Assembly (NCBI RefSeq): GCF_006265225.1
Contig: NZ_VDCS01000004.1
Location: 246,267 to 310,266, forward strand
Reading direction: 5' to 3'
Source of the DNA: Allotamlana fucoidanivorans
Lineage (GTDB): Bacteria > Bacteroidota > Bacteroidia > Flavobacteriales > Flavobacteriaceae
DNA: 64,000 bases
This document shows positions 11,201 through 19,118 of this stretch, in pieces. The first letter of the stretch is position 1; each line of letters begins with the position of its first letter. Below the pieces are notes generated by a model. That model had not been told where the DNA came from. It did not search any database and saw only the letters and a program-made list of their open reading frames with translations. A program made the translations under genes and the position numbers.

Positions 11201-12326
11201 CTCCTTCTGTACCTAAAAAAATACGATTTTTGAAATGAGCCATTGAACTCACTACATTATAATTCAAACCAAGTACACCTGCACTCTGGGTTAAATTGGA
11301 AAAATTCACATTGGCATCATCCCATATATTTACCCCCCCATAATAAGTACCAATCCAAACCGATCCTTTTCTATCTAAAAACAAAGATTTTATTGAGTTT
11401 TTACTTAAACTTTTGGGGTCACTAATATTTGACTTCAAGTAGGTTATCTCATTATTGCTCCCTATAATTCTTATGCCATTATAAGTACCTATCCATAACT
11501 GATTTTTTTTATCAAATAAGAGGCGTCTTACATTATTTTCATCTTCATGTAATTTATCTGTTTTTAAATAGGACTCAACACTATGATTAACAGGATCATA
11601 ACTTAGCACGCCTTTTGCCTTTGTTGCTATTAAGATATGTCCCTCTTGTGACTCAACTAAATCTTGAATATAAAGTGCCTGACTTTCTTCAACATACCTA
11701 AAACGATAATGCGCCGGTTCCAGACTGACCACCTCACATAAACCCGTTGCTGTGCCAATAAAAACCCGTCCTTTCCTTGTTTCTTTAATACAAAGTATAT
11801 GGTTTCCAGCCAAACCGCTATACAACTCATTTTGAACGTATGAAGAAAAACGATTACTTTTTTTATCATATACAGAGAGCCCATTTGAAGTACCTATTAA
11901 AATATCGCCATTAGACAATTCTTTAATAGCCCATACGGTATTATTACTTAGGGAGCTGCTGTTTTGCTCATGAAAATAGCGTGTAAACCTATCTGTTTTA
12001 GGATTATATTTATTTAAACCGTTATACGTACCAATCCAAATGTAGCCTTGACTATCTTGGGTAATGGATAATACATCATTGTTGCTGATAGAATTCTCGT
12101 TGTCAATATCATTTCTATAAATCTTAAATTTACTCCCATCATATTTATTAAGGCCATCTCTAGTACCAATCCATATTTGACCTAAATTATCTTGTTCTAT
12201 GGTAATTGCTGAACTTTGCGATAAACCCTCGGCTGTTGATAAATGTGTAAATTGATATGTTTTATGTTGAGAAAAACCGTTGAACAGAAAAAAAGTGAGA
12301 AAAAAAATATTTAGTATTAGGCGCAT
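8256..12326 (-). CDS. Hybrid two-component system sensor/regulator (HTCS)
   Basis: 1356 aa single-chain regulator of the kind that controls polysaccharide utilisation loci. In order: signal peptide (1-20); a long periplasmic sensor built of repeated IWIGTxxGLNKY-type blades (about 25-690, two propellers); a Y_Y_Y domain (about 700-780, with YKYRLKGLEDSW); one membrane segment (about 785-810); HisKA with phospho-acceptor His842 in SHEFRTP; HATPase with NLISNAFRYTP, DTGVGV and GTGIGL; a receiver domain with Asp1154 in ISDVVMP; and a C-terminal AraC-type helix-turn-helix (KNPKYFSRCFQKKFGKSP). HTCS sensors are known to bind an oligosaccharide in the periplasm and activate the neighbouring susC genes, here probably the SusC 212 bp downstream. 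All catalytic residues are present. Confidence 0.97.
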   Translation of the reverse strand: MRLILNIFFLTFFLFNGFSQHKTYQFTHLSTAEGLSQSSAITIEQDNLGQIWIGTRDGLNKYDGSKFKIYRNDIDNENSISNNDVLSITQDSQGYIWIGTYNGLNKYNPKTDRFTRYFHEQNSSSLSNNTVWAIKELSNGDILIGTSNGLSVYDKKSNRFSSYVQNELYSGLAGNHILCIKETRKGRVFIGTATGLCEVVSLEPAHYRFRYVEESQALYIQDLVESQEGHILIATKAKGVLSYDPVNHSVESYLKTDKLHEDENNVRRLLFDKKNQLWIGTYNGIRIIGSNNEITYLKSNISDPKSLSKNSIKSLFLDRKGSVWIGTYYGGVNIWDDANVNFSNLTQSAGVLGLNYNVVSSMAHFKNRIFLGTEGGGINVYNKTNKLFSYIDQKNSKLLPDNNIKAVSVIEKNELWIGTFNKGIAIYNLELGKLENHKVPVALINVLKDVGVYSIKQDSKRNVWLGTFGKGIVTYNLDTKNISTITTSNDFSQSLSSNLVRVIWCDSKGNIWAGTERGLNKIDQNGLVTSYFYDMNRQFGEDILSVFEDSIGDIWVGTKARGLFKLEGTTFKSIELIENNIEVSAVHSILEDDLDNLWISTNHGIVRFGKNSNKIDFFNQKDGLVGNEFNNNASLKVNRSEFYFGGPSGVTSFNTNQLTKNAYAPQVILTDFAVKNEVIIPQAENDILKEALPFTKSIKLSYDQGNFSVSFSMPNFINSKNNRYKYRLKGLEDSWNYTLSNAVSYTIQNPGNYVFEITGSNGDGVWNESVTSLSIVVKPAPWRSWWAFLIYGLLITTALYMLLSILKSKTKLRHQLELEYIEGERTKEINKTKLEFFTNISHEFRTPLALILGPLQQIIEDYRGSNKIYKKLLVVENSANHLLQLINRLMDFRKLENNLYKLEAAEGNVVKFLQEIYLSFTEFAKDGGYQYNFTVSEEELLVYYDRNKLERVFYNLISNAFRYTPKGGIINLRIFRKENEVVIKVEDTGVGVAKEYQDKIFERFFEVAVNNKPDNDYNKGTGIGLSIAKNIVNLHKGEISVSSNTDDKGSVFTVVLPMGIDHLSEEEIVKNFKFSDDLSQYVEQLEKNDIVLDDAIKEVPEPENQTILLVEDNKPLRKFMKSILKSTYNILEAENGKVGMGLAQKESPDLIISDVVMPVMAGTELCAAIKENIKTSHIPIILLTSRTSLIYKLEGLERGADDYISKPFNVVEFKARIKNLLESNARLKRKFTEQSVLQPNEVTVTSIDERLYKKAVQIVEANISNGQFDVPFFCSELGVSRTMLFTKIKAWSGFTPNEFVQHFRMQRAAQLLEQGKINVSEVSYKVGFKNPKYFSRCFQKKFGKSPTQYADKFGAM

Positions 12327-12532
12327 TATTTTTTTATTGACATTAAGTAAATATAGGTGAGCATAAAATTAAAGCCTCTACTCAATCAAACACCCTTAAG
12401 CTTGGTTACTTTTAAATTGATACATAAATTAAATGTAACAATAATAAAAAAATGAATCGTTCAAAAAAAGAATACTTTTGTACGAACAATAAATTAAATC
12501 GGTTAATTTGCTCATTTTAGTCAATATTATGA

Positions 12533-12562
12533 CAAAAAAAAGAGCCACTTAAAAGCGACTCT
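12533..12562 (-). terminator. Intrinsic terminator downstream of kdgA
   Basis: Read on the minus strand, an RNA stem of about 10 bp (AGAGTCGCTT pairing with AAGTGGCTCT through two G-U wobbles, loop UU) is followed directly by eight U. It lies about 30 bp past the kdgA stop codon and should end the kdgK-kdgA transcript before the HTCS gene, which then needs its own promoter in 12327-12530. Confidence 0.75.
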
Positions 12563-12593
12563 CTTTAACTAACTAATTGATATGATTCAATAC

Positions 12594-13259
12594 CTATCTA
12601 ACGGCTTTAATGATATCTAAAGCAGCTTTTACATCTTGCTCTAGCTTAGCATAATCTTTATTGGCTATAATTTCTTTTGAAATTAATTGAGATCCCATAC
12701 CCACACAAGTTACTCCTGCATCGAACCAACCTTTAAGGTTTTCTTCGGTTGGAGAAACACCTCCTGTTGGCATAATGCTTGTCCAAGGCTGAGGTCCTTT
12801 AATACCTTTTACGAATTTTGGTCCGTATAAATCACCAGGGAATAATTTCACTATTTCACATCCAAGCTCTTCAGCTCTAGCGATTTCAGTTAAACTTCCA
12901 CAACCAGGCGACCATAATACTTTTTTACGGTTACAAGCGATAGCAATATCTTCTCTTAATACGGGTGTAACGATAAAGTTTGCGCCTAAAGCCATATATA
13001 ATGAAGCTGCAGCTGCATCGGTCACAGAGCCAACTCCCATAATCATTCCTGGAAGTTCTTTAATAGCATACTTGGTTAACTCTCCAAAAACTTCGTGAGC
13101 GAAATCACCACGTGCAGTAAACTCTAATAATCTAGCGCCACCATCGTAACACGCTTTTAAAACTTTTTTACTTAACTCAATATCACTATTGAAAAATAAA
13201 GGAATCATCCCTGTGTCTTTCATAGCTTGAGCTACTTCTAATCTTGAATATTGTGCCAT
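12594..13259 (-). CDS. kdgA: 2-keto-3-deoxy-6-phosphogluconate (KDPG) aldolase
   Basis: 221 aa cytoplasmic class I aldolase that cleaves KDPG to pyruvate and glyceraldehyde-3-phosphate, the last step of uronate catabolism. Landmarks include GARLLEFTARG (Glu47 and Arg50), MGVGSVTD, VTPVLRED, WSPGCGSLTEI, the Schiff-base Lys138 in EIVKLFPG, and MPTGGVSPTEENL with the phosphate-binding GG. There is no signal peptide. It follows kdgK by 88 bp in the same direction and is probably co-transcribed under the LacI-type repressor. Bacteroidota members of this family are often annotated as bifunctional 4-hydroxy-2-oxoglutarate aldolase/KDPG aldolase (eda). The context with a KDG kinase supports the KDPG role. 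Confidence 0.95.
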   Translation of the reverse strand: MAQYSRLEVAQAMKDTGMIPLFFNSDIELSKKVLKACYDGGARLLEFTARGDFAHEVFGELTKYAIKELPGMIMGVGSVTDAAAASLYMALGANFIVTPVLREDIAIACNRKKVLWSPGCGSLTEIARAEELGCEIVKLFPGDLYGPKFVKGIKGPQPWTSIMPTGGVSPTEENLKGWFDAGVTCVGMGSQLISKEIIANKDYAKLEQDVKAALDIIKAVR

Positions 13260-13292
13260 TTTTCTTTAATATTTCTTATTGTTAATAGAAAC

Positions 13293-13333
13293 TATTAACC
13301 TGTTACATAGCTACAGTATGCAACAGGTTAATA
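13293..13333 (-). other. Long stem-loop between kdgK and kdgA
   Basis: Perfect 12-bp arms (TATTAACCTGTT at 13293-13304 and its complement at 13322-13333), extended past one A/C mismatch by CATA/TATG, enclose a short loop. No U-run follows on the minus strand, so it is not a standard terminator. An intercistronic stabilising, processing or attenuating structure is more likely. It sits between the kdgK stop (13348) and the kdgA start (13259). Confidence 0.6.
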
Positions 13334-13347
13334 ATGAAATCCATGTA

Positions 13348-14394
13348 TTATCTTGCTACACGACCCGAAGCGTCACCTCCCATTAATTTTTCTACTTCAG
13401 CCACAGATACTAGGTTTGCATCACCTTTAATAGTATGTTTTAAACAAGAAGCAGCTACAGCAAAATCTAATGCATTTTGATCATCTTCAGGGTATTTTAA
13501 TAATCCGTAAATTAAACCTCCCATAAATGAGTCACCTCCACCTACTCTATCAACAATATCAGTAATTTGATACTGACGTGTTTCATACATTTTCTTACCA
13601 TCATATAGTACACCAGCCCAAGTATTGTGAGATGCAGAAATAGAACCTCTTAGTGTAGTAATTACCTTTTTAGCTCTTGGGAATTTCTCCATCATTTGTT
13701 GACATACAGACAAGAATGCCTCAGCTTTTACATCATGCCCTTGTGTTTGTACTGTAATCCCTTCTGGCTTAATACCAAAATGCATTTCAGCATCTTCTTC
13801 ATTTCCTAATACGATATCGCAATAAGAAGTCAATTCTGTCATTACCTTTTCTCTATGAGCCGCATCACAATATTTCCATAATTTAGCTCTATAATTTAAG
13901 TCGGTTGAAATAGTAATTCCTTTTGCGCTAGCCACCTTAACAGCCTCTAAACAAACATCAGCAGAACCTTGAGAAATAGCAGGCGTAATACCCGTCCAGT
14001 GAAACCATTCTACACCTTCAAAAACAGCATCCCAATCAATCATTCCAGATTCAATTTCAGACATTGCAGAATGAGCACGGTCATAAACTACTTTAGATCC
14101 TCTAGATACAGCTCCAGTTTCTAAGAAATAAATCCCTAAACGGTCTCCACCCCAAACAATCTTATCTACACCAACACCACGTTTACGCATTTCCATCATG
14201 GCACATTCACCAATATCATTTTTTGGTAAACGTGTTACAAAATCAACATCAACACCATAATTAGCTAAAGAAACTGCTACGTTAGACTCACCGCCCCCGT
14301 AAATCACATCAAAACTATTTGCTTGTGAAAATCTTAAAAATCCTTGAGGAGCTAATCTTAACATGATTTCTCCAAATGTTACTACTTTACTCAT
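13348..14394 (-). CDS. kdgK: 2-keto-3-deoxygluconate (KDG) kinase, PfkB family
   Basis: 348 aa cytoplasmic ribokinase-like sugar kinase that phosphorylates KDG to KDPG with ATP. PfkB features are an N-terminal VVTFGEIMLRL, substrate-binding GGGESNVAVSLANYG (about 33-47), DLNYRAKLW, NEEDAEMHFG, and the C-terminal signature DRVGGGDSFMGG with catalytic Asp288. It is longer than the roughly 310-aa proteobacterial enzymes, which is usual in Bacteroidota. It is the first gene of the kdgK-kdgA pair. Its upstream region (14395-14557) holds two palindromic operators, and a LacI-type gene diverges from it, so induction by a uronate-derived intermediate is likely. No kduI or kduD is in this window. Confidence 0.95.
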   Translation of the reverse strand: MSKVVTFGEIMLRLAPQGFLRFSQANSFDVIYGGGESNVAVSLANYGVDVDFVTRLPKNDIGECAMMEMRKRGVGVDKIVWGGDRLGIYFLETGAVSRGSKVVYDRAHSAMSEIESGMIDWDAVFEGVEWFHWTGITPAISQGSADVCLEAVKVASAKGITISTDLNYRAKLWKYCDAAHREKVMTELTSYCDIVLGNEEDAEMHFGIKPEGITVQTQGHDVKAEAFLSVCQQMMEKFPRAKKVITTLRGSISASHNTWAGVLYDGKKMYETRQYQITDIVDRVGGGDSFMGGLIYGLLKYPEDDQNALDFAVAASCLKHTIKGDANLVSVAEVEKLMGGDASGRVAR

Positions 14395-14426
14395 TTTAAT
14401 AGTCTTATTTTAATTTATTTAAACTT

Positions 14427-14444
14427 TGGTTAAACGTTTAACCA
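14427..14444. promoter_or_regulatory. LacI-type operator proximal to kdgK
   Basis: Perfect 18-bp palindrome TGGTTAAACGTTTAACCA, 33 bp upstream of the kdgK start. The central CG and the TTAAACGTTTAA core are typical of operators of the LacI family. The same core recurs 93 bp away in front of the divergent lacI-type gene. A position this close to kdgK suits repression. Confidence 0.8.
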
Positions 14445-14519
14445 TTCTACCGTAAATAAATCAAAACCCACTTAGTTTATTATTTTACAATAAGGTTTTG
14501 ATTACACAAACTTTAAGAG

Positions 14520-14549
14520 TATATTTGCTTAAACGTTTAAGCAAATATA
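14520..14549. promoter_or_regulatory. LacI-type operator at the lacI start (30-bp perfect palindrome)
   Basis: A perfect 30-bp palindrome with core TTGCTTAAACGTTTAAGCAA spans 14520-14549 and ends 8 bp before the proposed TTG start of the regulator. This suggests autorepression. With the kdgK-proximal site (centres 99 bp apart) it could support DNA looping over the shared promoter region. Confidence 0.8.
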
Positions 14550-14557
14550 TAAAAAAA

Positions 14558-15589
14558 TTGAATATCAAAAAGAAAACTACAATAAAAGATATTGCTAACG
14601 TCTTAAACATATCTCCCGCAGCGGTTTCAAAGGCGCTACACAATGATCCTAGAATTAGCGAGAAAACCAAAAAAGCTGTTAAGCAGGTAGCCAAAAATTT
14701 AAACTATCAGCCCAATCACCTAGCCAGTGCGTTACGAAAAGGTAAAAGTCATTTAGTGGGTGTTATTGTACCCCGTACTAACAGTAACTTCTTTTCTTCA
14801 GTCATTCAAAATATTGAGGAAGTTTTAAACAAAGAAGGTTATAATATTATTATTACCCAGTCTAATGAATCTTACCAAAAAGAATGTAATAATATAGACA
14901 CCTTGCTGTTTACCCAAGTAGATGGTATTATAGCATCTATGGCCAATGAAACTATTGACCTATCATACTACGAAAAAATAAAATCTAAGGGTATTCCTTT
15001 AATTCTATTTGATAGAGGAGAAAATGATTTAAATGTAGACTATATAGGTATTGACGACTACAAAAGCAGCCATGTTATTGTAGAACATCTTGTAAACCAA
15101 GGCTGTAAACGCATTGCACATATTGGTGGGTATAGACATACTAGAATTTTCAATAACCGTATTAAGGGATATATTGATGCCTTAAAAAAACACGATTTGC
15201 CTCTTGACAGCGAACTTCTTATTGAATGTAGCCTGACCACCGATGACGGCCGAGATAAAATGCTACAATTACTCCGTTTAAAGAACAAACCCGATGCTGT
15301 TTATGTGGCCAGTGATTACGCAGCTCTCGGAGCGCTTCAGGTGCTTAAAGAAAATAATATAAGAGTTCCTCAAGATATTGCTTTGGTTGGTTTTGGCAAT
15401 GAACCTTTTACAGCCATGCTTTCACCTTCTATAACAAGTATTAACCAACATAGTACCGAAATTGGTAAGCAAGCGGCAAAAACATTTTTAAATTACACCA
15501 AGAAAAAAACAGTAAAACAGGCTCTAAATAAGATAATTCTGGATGCCGAACTCATTGTAAGAGAGTCTTCTACTTCTAAAGAACAGTAA
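14558..15589 (+). CDS. LacI-family transcriptional repressor of the kdg genes
   Basis: LacI/GalR regulator, 343 aa from the proposed TTG start. The N-terminal helix-turn-helix is TTIKDIANVLNISPAAVSKALHN with the hinge helix LASALRKG. A periplasmic-binding-protein-like effector domain follows (about 60-330, with GVIVPRTNSNFFSSVIQNIEE, IPLILFDRG, PDAVYVASDYAALGALQ and VALVGFGNEPFT). An ATG at 14498 would add 20 residues, but that extension is encoded by the 30-bp operator itself, and LacI proteins normally begin right before the HTH, so TTG at 14558 is preferred. It is divergent from kdgK and very likely represses kdgK-kdgA and itself. The inducer is inferred to be KDG or KDPG. Confidence 0.92.
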   Translation: MNIKKKTTIKDIANVLNISPAAVSKALHNDPRISEKTKKAVKQVAKNLNYQPNHLASALRKGKSHLVGVIVPRTNSNFFSSVIQNIEEVLNKEGYNIIITQSNESYQKECNNIDTLLFTQVDGIIASMANETIDLSYYEKIKSKGIPLILFDRGENDLNVDYIGIDDYKSSHVIVEHLVNQGCKRIAHIGGYRHTRIFNNRIKGYIDALKKHDLPLDSELLIECSLTTDDGRDKMLQLLRLKNKPDAVYVASDYAALGALQVLKENNIRVPQDIALVGFGNEPFTAMLSPSITSINQHSTEIGKQAAKTFLNYTKKKTVKQALNKIILDAELIVRESSTSKEQ

Positions 15590-15668
15590 CTTGAAGATTT
15601 ACAGTCTAAACAAATGGGTATTAAAACTAGTGTTTGAAGCCTTAACAGAAAAAGACAACTTTAAATAA

Positions 15669-16115
15669 TTAATCTTTGGTAAGGCTACTATTCCACCAAT
15701 CTTCATTTGGTTTAAACGCTTTATCCAAGAAGTGTTTAAGTTCTTTTTCTAATCTTTGAAGCATGTTTGTTTTTCTGTTTTCATATTGTTTTTCAGCCAA
15801 AACCTCATCGTAATTTGGGTTTACGGTTGGAATTTGCACATTAGTCTCCGTTAAAAAAGCATTTAATTCTAGTCTTAAAGCTTCTGACCTAATTATATTG
15901 TCTTTAAAAACATCTTGCTGCTCATACGGATCGGTAGATAGGTTATATAATTCATCACGACCATCTTCGTAATAATGAATAAGCTTCCAATTTCCCTTTC
16001 TAATAATACTAGAAGGTTCTCCACCTTGATTTCCATAATGTGGATATTGCTAAAATAAAGCTCTATTAGCCAAAGAGTCTCCTTTTATTAACGGCACTAA
16101 ACTAATTAGAGTTAA
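15669..16115 (-). pseudogene. Broken S1 sulfatase: C-terminal remnant with in-frame TAG
   Basis: Minus-strand translation gives about 145 residues of a sulfatase C-terminus: SLVPLIKGDSLANRALF, then a TAG stop at 16050-16052, then QYPHYGNQGGEPSSIIRKG, NWKLIHYYEDGRDELYNLS and a tail to a stop at 15669. In intact S1 sulfatases the equivalent segment usually reads LFWHYPHYGNQGG, so the TAG most simply replaces the TGG codon for Trp. The catalytic N-terminal two thirds, including the Cys-x-Pro/Ala-x-Arg site, is absent. The remnant abuts the GH2 stop codon at 16121, as if a deletion fused the region to the GH2 gene. A second, more degraded copy of a similar tail is at 20962-21030. Confidence 0.8.
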
Positions 16116-16120
16116 GTCTT

Positions 16121-18760
16121 TTATTCCCCTTTCGGGTTATTCCTCAGTTCCATTAAAGCCTGTGTTTTCCCCACTAATTCTAATTTTAGCTTTTTTAATT
16201 CTTCTTGCAATTCTTTGACGTCTGTTGGTAAATTTTCCTCTTGTTTTTGTTCAATTACTACAATGTCGAGGTTTTGTTTCTTAGAGTTGTTCATATACTC
16301 CTCATAATAGTATAAAGGCAAATTTGTAGGCTTGGACTCCAAAGTAATTTCGTCAGACTCTAGGCCATCAACATAAGCCCTTACTTTAATGGAACCTGAT
16401 TTCAGAGTAGTTTTGATTAACGCTGTAGCAATTCCAAAGGATGATTTTGCTGGGTTCGCCATATTACTTATTCCTCCAATAACTTCTGCTGGTCCTTCAA
16501 CTTCAAAATACACATAATCTTCTGCCAATACTTTTTTTGTTCCATTTTTATCTACAATAGTTGCTCTAACAGGAATAAAATCAGAACCATTAGCGACTAA
16601 ATCCAAGCCCTCAGCATCAATACACAATTTCAACTTTTCTGAACGTTGGGCGTACACCTTCACTTCTTCAGTTATCTCCTTTCCTTCTATAAAACCTTTT
16701 ACAATCATTTTGGGAAGCTCTTTTTTACCTTGAGGGCCTCTGGTTGTGACTTGCATCAAACTAAAAACGTTTTTAAAAATAAATGGTGGATGTGGTAATC
16801 CTTTGTATTTATCATCTCTACTAGGCTTTTGCATACCATAGTCCTTACCTAACCATGTTAATTGAACTTCATCACAATTGCTAAAAATGACCACATCTGA
16901 AGGTGATAATTGTGTTAATTCATTTGTTATGTATATCATTGGTCCCGTGGTAACCTTATCTGTCCCTTTTATTTTATAGTTAGGATCATTTTGACTTTGG
17001 TACAGGTAATAGGTATAACGTGGTAAGCGTGCCACATTCAAATGACCTCCCCAAAAGGGATCGGGATGGTAGCCTCTTTGGTGGTCAATACCCGCCCACA
17101 TGGCGGCACCAATTCTAACTTTACCTGTTAGGTAACGTTCTGCCAATCGCTCGGCTTGCCTTAAAGATTGATCTAACATAGCCTTCTCACCCCATTCACG
17201 CTTAACCCTTACTATGGAATTTTGGGAATACCAGTCATCTACTTCATTACCATCACCAAACTCCCTGTTGAATGAGTTTATGTTTGTATCATAACCGTGA
17301 TAATACACATCCAAGCCTCCTTTTTTAGCTTCTTCATAATCAGTTACCGTATACATGCCTGGGAATGGATATTCCGCATGGGCTGCCTTATGCATATTAT
17401 TCATGACATGGCCTGGCTGTGAAGGGGTTTCATTGAGTGCTGTTTCCCAAAGCAAAATGGAGGGTCTGTTTCTATCCTTTCTCACCAGGTTTCGGGAATC
17501 TTCGTAGAGGCGCTCTTCAAAAATTTGTTCCTTGAAATTAAAGAAATGCCAACCAGGATTGGCCGTTGTGGTAATCATTCCTAGCTCATCACACGCATCA
17601 TAAAACGCATCATCTTGAGGATAGTGTCCTACGCGAACGATGTGGCTTCCACCCTCCCTTAACAATTTTACATCTCTGTAATGTGCTGAATTTGGCAACG
17701 CATTACCCACATACATATAATCTTGATGTCTATTTACACCAATAAGCTTTTTCCCTATGGGCTTTTTATTTATAAATAAGCCTTCAGCTCCTTTCATCTC
17801 ATAAAGCCGAATGCCAAAACGGGTGCGTAACTGATCTACTTGCTTTCCATCAACAATGATCTCTGTTTTTATAAAATGTAAATAGGGATCTTCTGGATGC
17901 CAGAGTCGCACATTTTTTGCAACAAGTTCTTCTACTAACTGCTTGGTTTCATTGGGTTTTAACTTTATTTTTTGGGTTATGGTTTTTAGTTTCTTTTGCT
18001 CCTGATTTTCAAGAATGGTTTTTACAATAATATCTTGTGACCTTTTGGATGCGTTTACAATTTCGGTTCGCACCTCTATTTTAGCACTGTTGTCTTTAAT
18101 ATCTAAAACCCCAACAAAAACACCACCTCCAGCTTCTGTATGGCTAAGTTCTTTAAAAGTTACATGAGTAGGATTTGTTTTAATGAAATAAACATCTCTA
18201 TAAATACCTCCAAAATAGCTAAAGTCAAGTCCCGATTGATTTTTTCCTGGTGGATAGAGCTTACTATCACTATTATCAGCCATGACAGCTATGACATTTT
18301 TACCTGTGGTCACTATTTCCGAAATATCTACTACAAAAGGCAGATAACCTCCATAATGTTCTGCAACTTGTTGACCGTTAACCCAAACTTTGGCCACACC
18401 CATGACAGCTTCAAAATAGATATACATCTTGTCTTGAAGATCATCCTTTTTTACTTGGAACTCTTTGCGATACCACGCAATGCCTTGATAATTTCTGCCT
18501 CCACTAGCGTTTTCGGGCAATATCTCTAGCCCGTGTGGTAAATTGGCAGCCAACCAATTGGAATCATCAAAACCTATTGAATAGGCATTTTCTATATCTC
18601 CTTTGTAAAATCGCCATCCAGGATTGAAATTATAAACTTTGCGGTTGCTACCTTCTACTGGATAAAAACCTGCCGTGGAAAACTGCGGGTTTTGAGTAAA
18701 GCTTATATTAAAAGTTATAAGTAAAATATAGAAACAAAAAAGTGTTTTCTCATGTGCCAT
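16121..18760 (-). CDS. GH2 family glycoside hydrolase, secreted
   Basis: About 879 aa from the start at 18760, chosen because MAHEKTLFCFYILLITFNISF is a signal peptide. The frame is open to 18796. Sugar-binding jelly-roll (about 40-190, with GIAWYRKEF and VWVNGQQVAEHYGGY), Ig-like domain (about 200-310), and TIM barrel (LIGVNRHQDYMYVG, IVRVGHYPQDDAFYDACDELGM). The proposed acid/base is Glu444 in ALNE and the proposed nucleophile is Glu500 in NREFGDG. A further Ig-like domain and a Lys/Glu-rich coiled-coil-like end (about 835-879) follow. The closest landmarks resemble GH2 beta-galactosidase-type enzymes of algal-polysaccharide loci, but specificity is not proven. The stop codon is immediately followed by a truncated sulfatase, which raises the possibility that its 3' end was reshaped by deletion. 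Confidence 0.92.
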   Translation of the reverse strand: MAHEKTLFCFYILLITFNISFTQNPQFSTAGFYPVEGSNRKVYNFNPGWRFYKGDIENAYSIGFDDSNWLAANLPHGLEILPENASGGRNYQGIAWYRKEFQVKKDDLQDKMYIYFEAVMGVAKVWVNGQQVAEHYGGYLPFVVDISEIVTTGKNVIAVMADNSDSKLYPPGKNQSGLDFSYFGGIYRDVYFIKTNPTHVTFKELSHTEAGGGVFVGVLDIKDNSAKIEVRTEIVNASKRSQDIIVKTILENQEQKKLKTITQKIKLKPNETKQLVEELVAKNVRLWHPEDPYLHFIKTEIIVDGKQVDQLRTRFGIRLYEMKGAEGLFINKKPIGKKLIGVNRHQDYMYVGNALPNSAHYRDVKLLREGGSHIVRVGHYPQDDAFYDACDELGMITTTANPGWHFFNFKEQIFEERLYEDSRNLVRKDRNRPSILLWETALNETPSQPGHVMNNMHKAAHAEYPFPGMYTVTDYEEAKKGGLDVYYHGYDTNINSFNREFGDGNEVDDWYSQNSIVRVKREWGEKAMLDQSLRQAERLAERYLTGKVRIGAAMWAGIDHQRGYHPDPFWGGHLNVARLPRYTYYLYQSQNDPNYKIKGTDKVTTGPMIYITNELTQLSPSDVVIFSNCDEVQLTWLGKDYGMQKPSRDDKYKGLPHPPFIFKNVFSLMQVTTRGPQGKKELPKMIVKGFIEGKEITEEVKVYAQRSEKLKLCIDAEGLDLVANGSDFIPVRATIVDKNGTKKVLAEDYVYFEVEGPAEVIGGISNMANPAKSSFGIATALIKTTLKSGSIKVRAYVDGLESDEITLESKPTNLPLYYYEEYMNNSKKQNLDIVVIEQKQEENLPTDVKELQEELKKLKLELVGKTQALMELRNNPKGE

Positions 18761-18796
18761 AGAAGATAATCTCTTTAAATCGTTTTCGGTTAACAT

Positions 18797-19118
18797 TGAT
18801 TAGAATATACTTATTGATGAAATTAATCAATAGAGTAATGAAAAAAAAGGGGGGCGGTTATTTCCTTTATAAATTATTTGACAGAAATGTTGTTATTATC
18901 TCCATAAATATCAGACATATTAATACCCTCTGTTTACCGTGTTGCCAATACCTTTAGAATAACCCTCTGTTTTATTAATACTCCTTTTCAGTTGTAACCA
19001 TATTTAAATTTTTCTTACTGAATTTGAATTCAGATAACTACTAGAAAAACTCTCAACCTAACCGACGGGATATAGCTTAGTAAAACAATATAACCTATTA
19101 AACATTGACCAAAAAAAC
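18797..19118. other. 322-bp gap between sulfatase and GH2 genes
   Basis: No complete ORF, terminator or repeat was recognised. Minus-strand frames around 18880-18990 give short coding-like strings in two frames (NKTEGYSKGIGN, then NMSDIYGDNNNIS). These could be a decayed gene, but I cannot assign a family. The GH2 promoter must lie on the right-hand side of the GH2 start, within this stretch. Confidence 0.35.

Noticed and set aside
14498..14557. Upstream ATG extension of the LacI-type gene
   Set aside because: The 20 added residues are encoded by the palindromic operator, and LacI proteins normally start just before the HTH.
14485..14694. 69-codon minus-strand ORF over the lacI start
   Set aside because: It overlaps the lacI HTH and the operator on the opposite strand; its hydrophobic look comes from Lys-rich codons read backwards.
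18140..18529. 129-codon plus-strand ORF inside the GH2 gene
   Set aside because: It is antisense to conserved GH2 sequence and has no recognisable domain.
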